Positions 37,122-45,658 are shown, counted from the stretch's first letter. The stretch: 64,000 bases of DNA from Bhargavaea ginsengi (GCF_900109165.1 NZ_FNZF01000002.1:558001-622000); one strand, 5' to 3'. A program made the numbers and translations. The notes: generated by a model not told the origin, from the letters alone.

Positions 37122-37151
37122 AAAAAGCAGGCAGGAAAAATCCCTGCCTGC
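37122..37151 (-). terminator. Terminator of acsA
   Basis: GCAGGCAGG / CCTGCCTGC stem (37127-37151), followed on the minus strand by TTTTTG. Confidence 0.88.
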
Positions 37152-37166
37152 TTTATATTGGTGTTC

Positions 37167-38894
37167 TCAATCTTCCATTGTAGACAGGTCGCCTGTAGGA
37201 AGGTCGAGCTCCCAAGCTTTCAGCACACGGCGCATGATCTTGCCGCTCCGTGTCTTCGGAAGCTTGTCCTTGAACTCGATTTCACGCGGAGCCGCATGGG
37301 CAGCGAGGCCCTTCTTGACAAACTGGCGGATGTCCTCCTTCAGCTCATCTGTCGGCTCGTAACCGTCATAAAGGGCTACAAATGCTTTGATGATTTCGCC
37401 GCGAACCGGATCTGGCTTGCCGATGACTCCGGCTTCGACGATTGCCGGGTGCTCGATCAGCTTGCTTTCGACTTCAAACGGACCGACCCGTTCGCCCGAT
37501 GTCATGATGACATCATCAACACGTCCCTGGAACCAGAAGTAGCCATCCTCATCCATATAGGCAGAATCGCCGGATACATACCATTCATCATTCAGGAAGT
37601 ACGAGTCATACTTTTCCTGGTTGTTCCAAATTTTTCTCATCATCGCCGGCCAGCCTTTTTTCAGTGCGAGGTTCCCCATCGAGTTGGGAGGAAGCACCTT
37701 GCCCTGGTCATCGACAATGGCCGCCTCGATACCCGGAACCGGCTTGCCCATCGAACCCGGCTTGATTGGCAGGGAAGCGAAGTTGACGATCATCTGGGCA
37801 CCTGTCTCTGTCATCCACCAAGAATCATGGATCCGTTTATCGAAGACTTCAAGTCCCCATTTGACGACTTCCGGGTTAAGCGGTTCGCCGACCGAAAGTA
37901 CATGACGGAGGGATGACAGATCGTATTCCTTGATCAGCTCGTTACCGGCACCCATGAGCATCCGGAATGCCGTCGGCGCGGAATACCAGACAGTCACCCC
38001 GTAATCCTCGATCGCCTGGTACCATGCTTCAGTCTTGAAGCGGCCGCCCAAAATCAGAGATGTTGCACCGGCGAGCATCGGGCCGAATACCCCGTATGCT
38101 GTTCCCGTTACCCAGCCTGGATCCGCCGTGCACCAGTATACATCAGTGTCTTTCAGATCGAGCACCCATTTAGCGGTCTGGAGTTGCTGGACCATTGCGT
38201 ACTGGACATGAAGAACCCCTTTTGGCCGTCCGGTCGATCCTGATGTATAGTGGAGGACCGTGCCATCTTCTTTACCGAGCCAAACCGGTTCGAAGTGCAC
38301 CGATGCCTCTTTCATATGTTTATTGAAATCGACGATCTTGTCGGTTTCTTCAATATCCTCGCCAACCAGGAACACCTTCTCAAGCTTCGGAAGCCGGTCG
38401 ACCGGCACACGATCGAGAAGATCCGGTGTCGTGACGATCGCTTTTGCTTCCGAGTCGTCAAGACGGTCGAACACTGCACCTTCCATAAAAGCCTCGAAAA
38501 GAGGACCCACAATCGTCCCCATCTTTAATCCGCCGAGAAGAGCGAAATAAAGCTCAGGGGAGCGCGGCATGAAGATAAACAGACGATCGCCCTTGTCCAG
38601 CGTTGAATGCGCTTTCAGCACATTGGCGGCTTTGTTCGTCATGCGTTTCATCTGGTCGTACGTATACGCTTCTTTCCGGTTTTGGTCCTGGTAATAAAGT
38701 GCGACTTTATTTTTCCGGAAGGATTCAGCATGGCGGTCTACGGCTTCATAGGCGATATTCACCTTGCCTGTATCGGACCAGCTAAACTCCTTTTCGGCAT
38801 CTTCCCATCGGAACTCTTTTGCGGTCTTTTCATAGTCCGCCAGGTTAAAGTCCCCCTCTTTAACCGGAATGATGCTCTGTTCCATTGTTGCCAT
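37167..38894 (-). CDS. acsA: Acetyl-CoA synthetase (AMP-forming)
   Basis: A 575-residue enzyme activating acetate to acetyl-CoA via acetyl-AMP. Motifs: LHYTSGSTGRPKGVLHV (P-loop), the acetate-pocket tryptophan in DSWWMTETGAQMIV, YVSGDSAYMDEDGYFWFQGR and DDVIMTSGERVGPFEVE. The catalytic lysine is Lys552 in PKTRSGKIMRR, the residue acetylated by AcuA and deacetylated by AcuC/SrtN in Bacillus (Lys549 there). AAAGGGTGA precedes the ATG. It is in reverse orientation to acuABC, as in B. subtilis, but a TetR-SDR pair now lies between. Confidence 0.97.
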   Translation of the reverse strand: MATMEQSIIPVKEGDFNLADYEKTAKEFRWEDAEKEFSWSDTGKVNIAYEAVDRHAESFRKNKVALYYQDQNRKEAYTYDQMKRMTNKAANVLKAHSTLDKGDRLFIFMPRSPELYFALLGGLKMGTIVGPLFEAFMEGAVFDRLDDSEAKAIVTTPDLLDRVPVDRLPKLEKVFLVGEDIEETDKIVDFNKHMKEASVHFEPVWLGKEDGTVLHYTSGSTGRPKGVLHVQYAMVQQLQTAKWVLDLKDTDVYWCTADPGWVTGTAYGVFGPMLAGATSLILGGRFKTEAWYQAIEDYGVTVWYSAPTAFRMLMGAGNELIKEYDLSSLRHVLSVGEPLNPEVVKWGLEVFDKRIHDSWWMTETGAQMIVNFASLPIKPGSMGKPVPGIEAAIVDDQGKVLPPNSMGNLALKKGWPAMMRKIWNNQEKYDSYFLNDEWYVSGDSAYMDEDGYFWFQGRVDDVIMTSGERVGPFEVESKLIEHPAIVEAGVIGKPDPVRGEIIKAFVALYDGYEPTDELKEDIRQFVKKGLAAHAAPREIEFKDKLPKTRSGKIMRRVLKAWELDLPTGDLSTMED

Positions 38895-39129
38895 AAAATC
38901 ACCCTTTCGTTATACGAATACTCTACCATTCTACACGAAAAATCAGAATATGTGGCAATCTTTTAACTTTTGGGCCTTTGGTCAGAGTGGGAGTAAATCC
39001 CTTTACCCAGCTAAACGGTCGCCATGAACAAGCAGGCTTTCCGCGAAATTTCTTTCGGTCGGAGGGCGTCTCAACACTGCTTTCCGATTCCCGTCCTCCA
39101 GGAGACAAGTCAACGTACGGCTTCTTCCT
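38895..39129. other. Non-coding stretch between tetR and acsA, possible dispersed repeat
   Basis: No convincing gene. It must hold the acsA promoter; TAGAAT lies at 38929-38934 on the minus strand without a good -35. The inner part (about 38960-39120) is GC-rich with imperfect inverted repeats, for example GGAGGGCGTC / TCCTCC and GGGAGTAAATCCC, and no T-tract. It looks like a degenerate intergenic element and not a terminator. Confidence 0.35.
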
Positions 39130-39717
39130 TTATCTCTTCCTGAAAGGTCCTTCACCGCTTTTCATTCCATCAAGAACCATGCCGGCATAGATGGCTGCAA
39201 GTTCATCCGGATTCACCTCCCCCTCCGGGTCGAACCAGTTATAGCTATAGTTCGCCATTCCGAGGATTCCGAATGCAGCCATATCCGGTCTGAGATCTTC
39301 CCGGAATTCTCCAGACTCGACGCCTTCCCGTAAGACGGCTTCGATGTTCAGTCGGAACCGGTCCCGATCTTCAGTGACAGACCCGATATTCGCTTGCGAC
39401 AGGTGACGGATTTCCCGGAAAAACACCCGTCCGCTCGAGCCGTTTTTCCTGATATCCAGGATCAGCAGCCCGATCATGGCGCGAAGCTTCTCCCCAGACG
39501 ACCACTCACCGTTTTCGAGTATGGCCTGTTGCCGACTGAGAAGCCCGGTGATGTACTCCTTATGGATTTCCATGAGCAGCTGTTCCTTGGTTTTGAAATA
39601 ATAATAAAAGGTTCCTTTGGTCACCCCGATCGAATCGGCAATATCCTGGATTGATGTTGCGCTGAACCCCTTTTCCTCAAAAAGGGTGACGCTGGCGCGG
39701 ATGATTTTTTCTTTCAT
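39130..39717 (-). CDS. TetR-family regulator paired with an SDR oxidoreductase
   Basis: A 195-residue TetR protein. The N-terminal helix-turn-helix is textbook (IIRASVTLFEEKGFSATSIQ, DIADSIGVTKGTFYYYFKTK). The C-terminal domain contains GMANYSYNWFDPEGEVNPDELA, a pattern seen in TetR proteins that respond to acyl-CoA thioesters (KstR2/PaaR/FadR-like); that ligand is inference. It is second in a two-gene unit after the SDR gene. An 18-bp palindrome overlapping the SDR promoter is the probable binding site, giving autoregulation. ATG is preceded by GGAG eight bases upstream. Confidence 0.88.
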   Translation of the reverse strand: MKEKIIRASVTLFEEKGFSATSIQDIADSIGVTKGTFYYYFKTKEQLLMEIHKEYITGLLSRQQAILENGEWSSGEKLRAMIGLLILDIRKNGSSGRVFFREIRHLSQANIGSVTEDRDRFRLNIEAVLREGVESGEFREDLRPDMAAFGILGMANYSYNWFDPEGEVNPDELAAIYAGMVLDGMKSGEGPFRKR

Positions 39718-39774
39718 CGATCATTCTCCATCCGTATCCCGTAGTCTGATGTATGACTGACATTGTTAAATGGT

Positions 39775-40545
39775 CTATAGGGCGTGCATGCCTCCGTCTA
39801 CGGCCAGAACCTCCCCCGTGACAAAATCGGATGCCGGGGATGCAAGGAAAAGAGCGGCCCCTTTAAGATCCGAATTGCTCCCGAGCCGTCCGAGCGGCGT
39901 GTTCTGCATGATGGTGTCCTTGCCCCTCTCGATCAGCACTTTCGACATCTTCGTCGGGAAAAAGCCGGGTGCGATGGCATTCACGTTGATTCCGTGGCTG
40001 CCCCACTTCACCGCAAGGTCTTTCGTGAACGTCATAACCGCCCCCTTGCTCGTGTTGTAGCCGATGGTCTGCATAAATGGGGGCGTTCCGCCGAAACCTG
40101 CGATTGAAGAGATGTTGATGATTTTTCCGCTTTTCTGGGTAATCATTGCCTTGCCTGCTTCCTGACTCATGAGGAAAGTGCCGGTTACGTTGACGTTCAT
40201 GACCTTTTCCCAGGCCTCAAGCGGCATTTCCTCAACGGAAGCTCCCCAAGTTGCTCCGCTATTATTGACGAGAATATCGATACTGCCAAAATGTTCAAGA
40301 GTTCCGTCCACAACGGCTTTAACGTCTTCCTGATTGGTGACATCGCATTGAAAAGCAAGCGAGTCCACACCCATTTTCTTCAGCCTGGTGCTCATCTCCT
40401 CACAGGCTTCCCGCTTCCGTGAACAGACGACCACATTCGCTCCAGCCTCCGCATAAGCCTCTGCAATCTGTGCACCGAGACCTCTTCCCCCACCGGTGAC
40501 GATCGCCGTCTTTCCATCCAATCTGAACAAATCCAAAACACTCAT
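39775..40545 (-). CDS. Short-chain dehydrogenase/reductase (classical SDR)
   Basis: A 256-residue NAD(P)-dependent oxidoreductase. The cofactor motif is VTGGGRGLGAQIAEAYAEAG, the structural motif VNNSGATWG (NNAG variant) and the catalytic residues are Ser in INISSIAG and Tyr-x3-Lys in GYNTSKGAV. The absence of an aspartate at the end of strand 2 (VVVCSRKREAC) favours NADP(H). PGFFPTKM and VTGEVLAVDGGMHAL are classical C-terminal signatures. Similar proteins are annotated FabG-like or glucose 1-dehydrogenase, but the substrate cannot be told from sequence. The TetR partner hints at fatty acyl or acyl-CoA metabolism. Strong GGGGAAGAGGGGCG upstream. Confidence 0.9.
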   Translation of the reverse strand: MSVLDLFRLDGKTAIVTGGGRGLGAQIAEAYAEAGANVVVCSRKREACEEMSTRLKKMGVDSLAFQCDVTNQEDVKAVVDGTLEHFGSIDILVNNSGATWGASVEEMPLEAWEKVMNVNVTGTFLMSQEAGKAMITQKSGKIINISSIAGFGGTPPFMQTIGYNTSKGAVMTFTKDLAVKWGSHGINVNAIAPGFFPTKMSKVLIERGKDTIMQNTPLGRLGSNSDLKGAALFLASPASDFVTGEVLAVDGGMHAL

Positions 40546-40608
40546 CTTTTACGCCCCTCTTCCCCCTAAAATTATTACACTATGGCCGCATCTATGAGCC
40601 TACCGTTT

Positions 40609-40626
40609 ATACTGACCGGTCGGTAT
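40609..40626. promoter_or_regulatory. TetR-type operator of the SDR-tetR unit
   Basis: ATACTGACCGGTCGGTAT is an 18-bp palindrome with one mismatched pair, built on the ACCGGT centre common for TetR/FadR-like operators. It begins 5 bp after the -10 of the SDR promoter, so binding would cover the start site. Confidence 0.75.
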
Positions 40627-40630
40627 GTTT

Positions 40631-40659
40631 AGAATATTATAACTAGTTGTTTCAGTCAA
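40631..40659 (-). promoter_or_regulatory. Promoter of the SDR-tetR unit
   Basis: Minus strand TTGACT (40654-40659), 17-bp spacer, TATTCT (40631-40636). Confidence 0.7.
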
Positions 40660-40703
40660 CGATATGAATGAATGGTATGATTCAGGGAAAAGGAAATTTG
40701 GCG

Positions 40704-40790
40704 GTGATCAAGAAAGCAGTATGGCTCAGTCACAAAAATGAGAAAATTCTCCGCCATCGGGAGAACGCATTCATGTATAATCTGAAATAG
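40704..40790 (+). CDS. Possible 28-codon small ORF upstream of acuA
   Basis: GTG at 40704, nine bases after AAGGA, opens a 28-codon frame reading MIKKAVWLSHKNEKILRHRE and ending TAG at 40788, 25 bp before acuA. The peptide is basic and has reasonable residue use, but the candidate acuA -10 (TATAAT, 40776-40781) lies inside it, so it may be chance. An inverted repeat TTCTCC / GGAGAA (40747-40765) also falls within it and could be an operator. Confidence 0.2.
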   Translation: MIKKAVWLSHKNEKILRHRENAFMYNLK

Positions 40791-40814
40791 CCACTATAAT
40801 GAGGCGGTGACATA

Positions 40815-41447
40815 TTGGAACATGTGAAAAATTATTATTCGGCGGAGCTGGCCCATCCGTCGGGTGATCTGATCATCGAGGGGCCGGTCTCCCCGGAAAA
40901 ACTGGAATCACTTGAATTCCACGAAGATCTGGTCGCTTTCCGCCAGCCGGAACAGCAGCATCGTGCCATTATCGGCATCGCGAAATTGCCTGAAGGGCGG
41001 ATCATCATTGCCCGCCACGAAAACACGATTGTGGGATATGTAACGTTCCTGTATCCGGACCCTCTCGAACGCTGGTCGGAAGGCAAAATGGAAAATCTGA
41101 TTGAACTCGGGGCGATTGAAGTGATTCCGGCCTTTCGGGGCGGGGGCGTCGGCAAACAGTTGCTGAAGGTGTCGATGATGGATGATGAGATGGAAGACTA
41201 CATCGTTATTACGACCGAATATTATTGGCACTGGGACTTGAAGGGTACGAACCTGAATGTGTGGGAGTACCGGAAAGTGATGGAGAAGATGATGAATGCC
41301 GGGGGCCTGACCTACTACGCGACAGACGACCCGGAAATCAGTTCCCATCCTGCAAACTGCCTGATGGCAAAGATCGGAAGCCGCGTGGATCAGGAATCAG
41401 TACAGCAATTTGACCAGTTGCGGTTCATGAACCGGTTCATGTACTAA
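40815..41447 (+). CDS. acuA: AcuA, acetyltransferase of acetyl-CoA synthetase
   Basis: A 210-residue GNAT acetyltransferase that acetylates the catalytic lysine of AcsA and so switches off acetate activation. The GNAT acetyl-CoA motif is AIEVIPAFRGGGVGKQLLKV, preceded by the central strands IVGYVTFLYPDP. YYWHWDLKGTNLNVWEYRKV and a final RFMNRFMY are typical AcuA features. TTG start (40815) follows AGGCGGTGA by four bases. It heads the acuABC operon: acuB follows by 22 bp and acuC overlaps acuB. Confidence 0.95.
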   Translation: MEHVKNYYSAELAHPSGDLIIEGPVSPEKLESLEFHEDLVAFRQPEQQHRAIIGIAKLPEGRIIIARHENTIVGYVTFLYPDPLERWSEGKMENLIELGAIEVIPAFRGGGVGKQLLKVSMMDDEMEDYIVITTEYYWHWDLKGTNLNVWEYRKVMEKMMNAGGLTYYATDDPEISSHPANCLMAKIGSRVDQESVQQFDQLRFMNRFMY

Positions 41448-41469
41448 CTGAACAAAAGGGGTGTTGGGG

Positions 41470-42114
41470 ATGATTCTTGAGGAAATCATGAATACGGAAG
41501 TAGTGACACTAGGCCCGGGCCGGACTATCCGTGAAGCACGTGAACTGATGGAAGAAAAAAAGATCCGCCACCTCCCCATCATCGATGACGAAGGTGGTAT
41601 CATCGGGGTCGTCTCGGACCGCGACATGAAAGAGGCCATTCCTTCATCGCTGATCGGGAAACAGGATCCCTCGATTTACGAACTTCCAATTTCTGAAATC
41701 ATGACGAAAAATCCGATCACCGGGCATCCGCTTGATTTTGTGGAAGATGCAGCCGTGATTTTCTATGAAAATGGCATCGGCTGCCTGCCAGTCGTATCGT
41801 CCGGGAAAGTGGTCGGCATCATTACCGAAACCGACTTGCTCTACCGCTACATAGAGCTTACAGGCGCCAGCAAACCCGGCTCTCAAATCGAAGTGCGCGT
41901 TCCAGATGTGGCCGGCGTCCTTCATGGCGTGTCCAAAGTCTTCTACGAAAACAACTCGAACGTCTTGAGTGTCCTTGTCTATCCGGACAAGGAACGGCTG
42001 GACCACAAGATCCTTGTCATCCGGGTCAAGACGATGAATCCGCTCTCCATCATCGAAGATCTGCGCAAGGAAGGATATGACGTGCTATGGCCGAGTCTAC
42101 CCGGAATGCAGTAA
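41470..42114 (+). CDS. acuB: AcuB, CBS-pair and ACT-domain protein
   Basis: A 214-residue protein, the same length as B. subtilis AcuB. Two CBS motifs (residues about 1-65 and 70-130; HLPIIDDEGGIIGVVSDRD, CLPVVSSGKVVGIITETD) are followed by an ACT-like domain (IEVRVPDVAGVLHGVSKVFY). CBS pairs usually sense adenine nucleotides. The role in acetoin/acetate control is genetically linked to AcuA and AcuC but biochemically unclear. ATG at 41470 lies downstream of AAAAGGGGTG; two non-ATG codons just upstream are poorer starts. Confidence 0.94.
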   Translation: MILEEIMNTEVVTLGPGRTIREARELMEEKKIRHLPIIDDEGGIIGVVSDRDMKEAIPSSLIGKQDPSIYELPISEIMTKNPITGHPLDFVEDAAVIFYENGIGCLPVVSSGKVVGIITETDLLYRYIELTGASKPGSQIEVRVPDVAGVLHGVSKVFYENNSNVLSVLVYPDKERLDHKILVIRVKTMNPLSIIEDLRKEGYDVLWPSLPGMQ

Positions 42115-43271
42115 TGAAACGGGCGGCGTTCGTCTATTCCGAGGGTCAGCTTGACTATAAGTTCTCGGAGACGCATCCATTCAATCAGAAAAGGCTCGTG
42201 CTGACCACCGACCTGCTTCGCTCGATTAATGCCCTCCCCGATTCCGCAATCGTAGAGCCAAGGGTCGCGACGGATGAGGAGCTGGCACTGATTCATGATG
42301 AGCGGTATATCGAAATCGTCAAAAAAGCCGGAAACGGCGAAGTCGATCAGGTTGTTGCCGAGAATTACGGAATCGGAACGGAAGATACACCCATATTCCC
42401 CCAAATGCACGAAGCGAGTGCCCAGCTTGTCGGCGGAACCCTTACAGCGGTCGATGAAGTGATGGAGGGCAGGGCACGGCGCGCCGTTAATCTGGGCGGT
42501 GGCCTCCATCATGGCTTCCGCGGAAAGGCATCCGGGTTCTGTGTCTACAATGACAGTTCGGTCGCCATCCGCTATATGCAGGAAAAGTATGGTGCGAGGG
42601 TCATGTACATCGACACAGATGCCCACCATGGTGATGGTGTCCAGTGGAGCTTTTATGATGATCCGAATGTCTGTACAGTCTCCATCCATGAAACGGGCCG
42701 TTACCTGTTTCCGGGAACCGGATCCATCACGGAACGTGGCAGCGGCCAGGGATATGGAACCCCCTTCAACTTCCCTGTAGATGCTTTCACAGAGGATGAG
42801 TCGTTCCTTGAAGTGTACAGGACGTCAGTGCGGGAGATTGCGGAGTTCTTCAAACCCGATGTCATCCTCACCCAAAACGGTGCAGATGCCCACTATTTCG
42901 ATCCGCTTACCCATCTGCACTCGACGATGAAAACCTACCGCGGAATTCCGGAAGTAGCCATGGAACTCGCCGAACAATATTGCGGCGGACGCTGGGTCGC
43001 AGTCGGAGGCGGAGGTTACGACATTTGGCGGGTCGTGCCGCGGGCATGGTCACTTATCTGGCTCACGATGAACGAGGCGGATATCCCTACCGGCCCCCTC
43101 CCTAAAGAATGGCTTGAAAAGTATAATCAGGAGTCGCCCGTTCCCCTTATTCCTGATTGGGAAGATCCCGATCCGCTATTTAAGCCGATTCCCCGCAAAG
43201 CAGAAATTGAGGAGAAAAATCGCCTGATGATGGAAAAAGCACTGCATATCATCCGAAGCGAGAAAAGATGA
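42114..43271 (+). CDS. acuC: AcuC, protein lysine deacetylase
   Basis: A 385-residue zinc deacetylase of the class I/II HDAC family that reactivates AcsA. LGGGLHHGFRGKASGFCVYN holds the charge-relay histidines (His132, His133), and the zinc ligands are Asp169 and His171 in IDTDAHHGDGVQW plus the aspartate in NGADAHYFDPLTH; VGGGGYDIWRVV contains the transition-state tyrosine. I chose ATG at 42114, which overlaps the acuB stop (TAATG) and matches the B. subtilis start. An ATG at 42087 in the same frame is possible. Confidence 0.95.
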   Translation: MKRAAFVYSEGQLDYKFSETHPFNQKRLVLTTDLLRSINALPDSAIVEPRVATDEELALIHDERYIEIVKKAGNGEVDQVVAENYGIGTEDTPIFPQMHEASAQLVGGTLTAVDEVMEGRARRAVNLGGGLHHGFRGKASGFCVYNDSSVAIRYMQEKYGARVMYIDTDAHHGDGVQWSFYDDPNVCTVSIHETGRYLFPGTGSITERGSGQGYGTPFNFPVDAFTEDESFLEVYRTSVREIAEFFKPDVILTQNGADAHYFDPLTHLHSTMKTYRGIPEVAMELAEQYCGGRWVAVGGGGYDIWRVVPRAWSLIWLTMNEADIPTGPLPKEWLEKYNQESPVPLIPDWEDPDPLFKPIPRKAEIEEKNRLMMEKALHIIRSEKR

Positions 43272-43301
43272 AGAATACCCGGCAGACAAATCTGCCGCAG
43301 C

Positions 43302-43338
43302 AAAAAAAAGGAGTTGCCGATACTGCGGCAACTCCTTT
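43302..43338. terminator. Bidirectional terminator between acuC and ccpA
   Basis: AAAGGAGTTGCCG / CGGCAACTCCTTT stem (43307-43319 and 43326-43338) with an A-tract on the left, best suited to the minus-strand ccpA. A second small hairpin CGGCAGA CAAA TCTGCCG (43280-43297) precedes it. Confidence 0.85.
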
Positions 43339-43343
43339 CCCGT

Positions 43344-44342
43344 TTAATCATCAAACTTTGCAGACTCACGCACTTCCATCCGGTGAGGGAGGATAAATGC
43401 AGGATCTCCGGCTTCCTCGTTACTCATATACTTCGTCAGGAGACGCATTGCGACGGCGCCGATATCGTAAAGCGGCAGGACGACCGAGGTAAGTCGCGGT
43501 CGCACCATCCTCGCAAGCTTTGTGTTCTCGAACGCCACGACTTCCACATTGTCCGGTACGCTTTGTCCCGCGTCCATCACACCATGAATTACGCCGATGG
43601 CCAGCTCATCACTGCCGGCAAAGACCGCCGTCGGACGGCGATCGGTCGCATGCCATGCCTCCAGCGCAGCATCATAGGAATCTTCCACCTCAAATACAAG
43701 CCCCTCGTCGAAACCTACGCCCCCATCCTTTAGGGCATCCTTATATCCCTCCAGGAGATGGTCGCGGTTGATCGTCGTATCAAGAGGCCCGGTGACAAGC
43801 GCCACTTCCTCGTGCCCGTTTTTAAGCAGTCGCGAAACTGCCTCACGTGCCGCCTCACGGTAATCGATGTTCACCGATGGAATCAAACCGGTTTCGTCAA
43901 CCGTTCCTGCGAGCACGACCGGTACGGTCGACCGGCTGATTTCTTCACGGAGGCCAGGAGAAATCTGATCACTCATAATGACCATGCCGTCCACCTGCTT
44001 GCCCAGCATCGTTTCGATCAGACGGATCTCTTTGTCCTCACTCTGGTCGGAGTTCGACAGGATGATGTTGTATTCATACATCGTGGCAATATCGCTGATG
44101 CCGCGGGCCAGCTCCGCATAGAACCCTTTCGAAATGTCAGGGATGATGACGCCCACTGTTGTCGTCTTTTTGCTGGCCAGGCCGCGGGCAACCGCATTCG
44201 GGCGATAGCCCAGCTTCTCGATGGCTTCCTTTACCCTCTTCCTTGTGGCCGGCTTGACGTTCGGGTTGCCGTTGACCACACGGGAAACGGTCGCCATCGA
44301 AACATTGGCTTCCCGCGCCACATCATAAATCGTCACTGTCAT
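43344..44342 (-). CDS. ccpA: Catabolite control protein A
   Basis: A 332-residue LacI/GalR-family master regulator of carbon catabolite control. The DNA-binding domain is TIYDVAREANVSMATVSRVV with the hinge helix in RPNAVARGLASKK; the effector domain (about 60-332) binds HPr-Ser-P. Hits to its recognition sequence occur upstream of megL (29018) and aroA (45659) in this window. GGAGGG precedes the ATG. A half-matching cre-like sequence, TGAAAACGCTACTT, lies at 44357-44370 and might contribute to autoregulation. aroA is upstream, as in Bacillus; motP and motS, next to ccpA in B. subtilis, are absent. Confidence 0.97.
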   Translation of the reverse strand: MTVTIYDVAREANVSMATVSRVVNGNPNVKPATRKRVKEAIEKLGYRPNAVARGLASKKTTTVGVIIPDISKGFYAELARGISDIATMYEYNIILSNSDQSEDKEIRLIETMLGKQVDGMVIMSDQISPGLREEISRSTVPVVLAGTVDETGLIPSVNIDYREAAREAVSRLLKNGHEEVALVTGPLDTTINRDHLLEGYKDALKDGGVGFDEGLVFEVEDSYDAALEAWHATDRRPTAVFAGSDELAIGVIHGVMDAGQSVPDNVEVVAFENTKLARMVRPRLTSVVLPLYDIGAVAMRLLTKYMSNEEAGDPAFILPHRMEVRESAKFDD

Positions 44343-44411
44343 AAAAGATCCCTCCGCTGAAAACGCTACTTGTTACTTTCATTTTACGACAGATTCTCTC
44401 GAACTTAAACG

Positions 44412-44437
44412 AAAAAGCCGGAACTTTTCGTTCCGGC
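44412..44437 (-). terminator. Terminator after aroA
   Basis: GCCGGAAC / GTTCCGGC stem (44417-44437), followed on the minus strand by TTTTTCGTTT. Readthrough may still supply ccpA. Confidence 0.85.
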
Positions 44438-44443
44438 CCTTCA

Positions 44444-45529
44444 TTATGCCATTACAGCATGGGTTTTCATGAATTTCTGAAGCTCGCTGTAGAACTCGTC
44501 AAACTGTTCGAGGTTCATCTGCTGAGCCGAATCAGACAGTGCAACTGCCGGATCCGGGTGAACTTCCGCCATTACTCCATCCGCACCGACCGCAATCGCT
44601 GCCTTGGCAGTCGGAAGCAGGAGATCCCGTCGTCCTGTCGAGTGGGTCACGTCAACAAAGACCGGCAGATGTGTTTCCTGTTTAAGGATTGGAACAGCTG
44701 AGATATCCAGCGTGTTGCGGGTCGCCTTCTCATACGTGCGGATGCCCCGTTCACAGAGCATGATCTGGTCATTGCCTTGGGAGATGATGTATTCAGCTGC
44801 ATTGATGAACTCATCGATCGTTGCAGCAAGCCCGCGCTTCAGGAGTACCGGCTTGTTGACCTGCCCCGCAGCTTTCAGGAGCTCAAAGTTCTGCATATTG
44901 CGGGCACCGATCTGGATGACGTCGACATAGTCGAGTGCCTCCTCAAGGTGGCCCGGCGTGACGATTTCAGATACGACTGCGAGGCCGTTTTCATCAGCTG
45001 CACGCTTCAGGATTTTCAGCCCTTCCAGGCCAAGACCCTGGAAGTCATATGGCGATGTACGCGGCTTGTATGCACCGCCGCGGATCAGCTTCTGACCTTT
45101 CGCGGCAAGTGCGGACGCGACCGTGGACACCTGATCATAAGATTCGACTGCACATGGTCCGAAAATGAACGTCGGCACATCTTTGCCTACGCGTGCACCG
45201 TTCACCTCGACAATGGTATCCTCTTGCTTTTTCTTGCGGGAGACGAGCAACGCTTTACGGTGATCGTCTTCCTGAAGTTCGAGTGCTGTCTTGAAGATTT
45301 CTTTGAAAATATGGTCAACAGTCGACTGTGGAACAGGACCGTTGTTATTGTCTTTCAGAAGGTTCAACATATGGCGCTCACGGAGAGGGTCATAACGGTT
45401 GACACCTTGCTTCTCTTTAACTTTCCCGATTTCCTGTACAACTTCCGCACGCTCATTGATCAGGCGCAGGATTTCCAGGTTCAGTTCGTCTACTTTGCCC
45501 CGAAGGCTTTCCAAATCATTCAGGCCCAT
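44444..45529 (-). CDS. aroA: Bifunctional chorismate mutase / DAHP synthase AroA(G)
   Basis: A 361-residue fusion: residues about 1-85 are an AroQ-type chorismate mutase ([33 protein letters not shown]), and about 105-361 a type I-beta DAHP synthase condensing PEP and erythrose 4-phosphate ([66 protein letters not shown]). In Bacillus the mutase domain mediates feedback inhibition by chorismate and prephenate. GAGGGG precedes the ATG. It is upstream of ccpA on the same strand, with a good promoter and a consensus cre site. Confidence 0.96.
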   Translation of the reverse strand: MGLNDLESLRGKVDELNLEILRLINERAEVVQEIGKVKEKQGVNRYDPLRERHMLNLLKDNNNGPVPQSTVDHIFKEIFKTALELQEDDHRKALLVSRKKKQEDTIVEVNGARVGKDVPTFIFGPCAVESYDQVSTVASALAAKGQKLIRGGAYKPRTSPYDFQGLGLEGLKILKRAADENGLAVVSEIVTPGHLEEALDYVDVIQIGARNMQNFELLKAAGQVNKPVLLKRGLAATIDEFINAAEYIISQGNDQIMLCERGIRTYEKATRNTLDISAVPILKQETHLPVFVDVTHSTGRRDLLLPTAKAAIAVGADGVMAEVHPDPAVALSDSAQQMNLEQFDEFYSELQKFMKTHAVMA

Positions 45530-45596
45530 TCCCGTATCCCCTCTCTTATTGGATTAACTGTGGCGGTTGGTGACGCCTTTTACAGATAATGAACCC

Positions 45597-45626
45597 ATTA
45601 TAGTAGAGGATGCACTGTTTTGTCAC
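45597..45626 (-). promoter_or_regulatory. Promoter of aroA(-ccpA)
   Basis: Minus strand GTGACA (45621-45626), 18-bp spacer, TATAAT (45597-45602). Confidence 0.7.
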
Positions 45627-45658
45627 GTCTTATTTGCTGAATAATTTTTCTTTTGAAT

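Noticed and set aside
36948-37916. Plus-strand frame starting at the 21-bp repeats (LTSQPS heptapeptide repeats)
   Set aside because: GGGAGGG is only 3 bp from the ATG, and beyond the repeats the frame is antisense to acsA and passes through its terminator.
44357-44370. cre site in front of ccpA
   Set aside because: TGAAAACGCTACTT matches only the left half of the consensus (three mismatches in the right half); kept only as a remark under ccpA.
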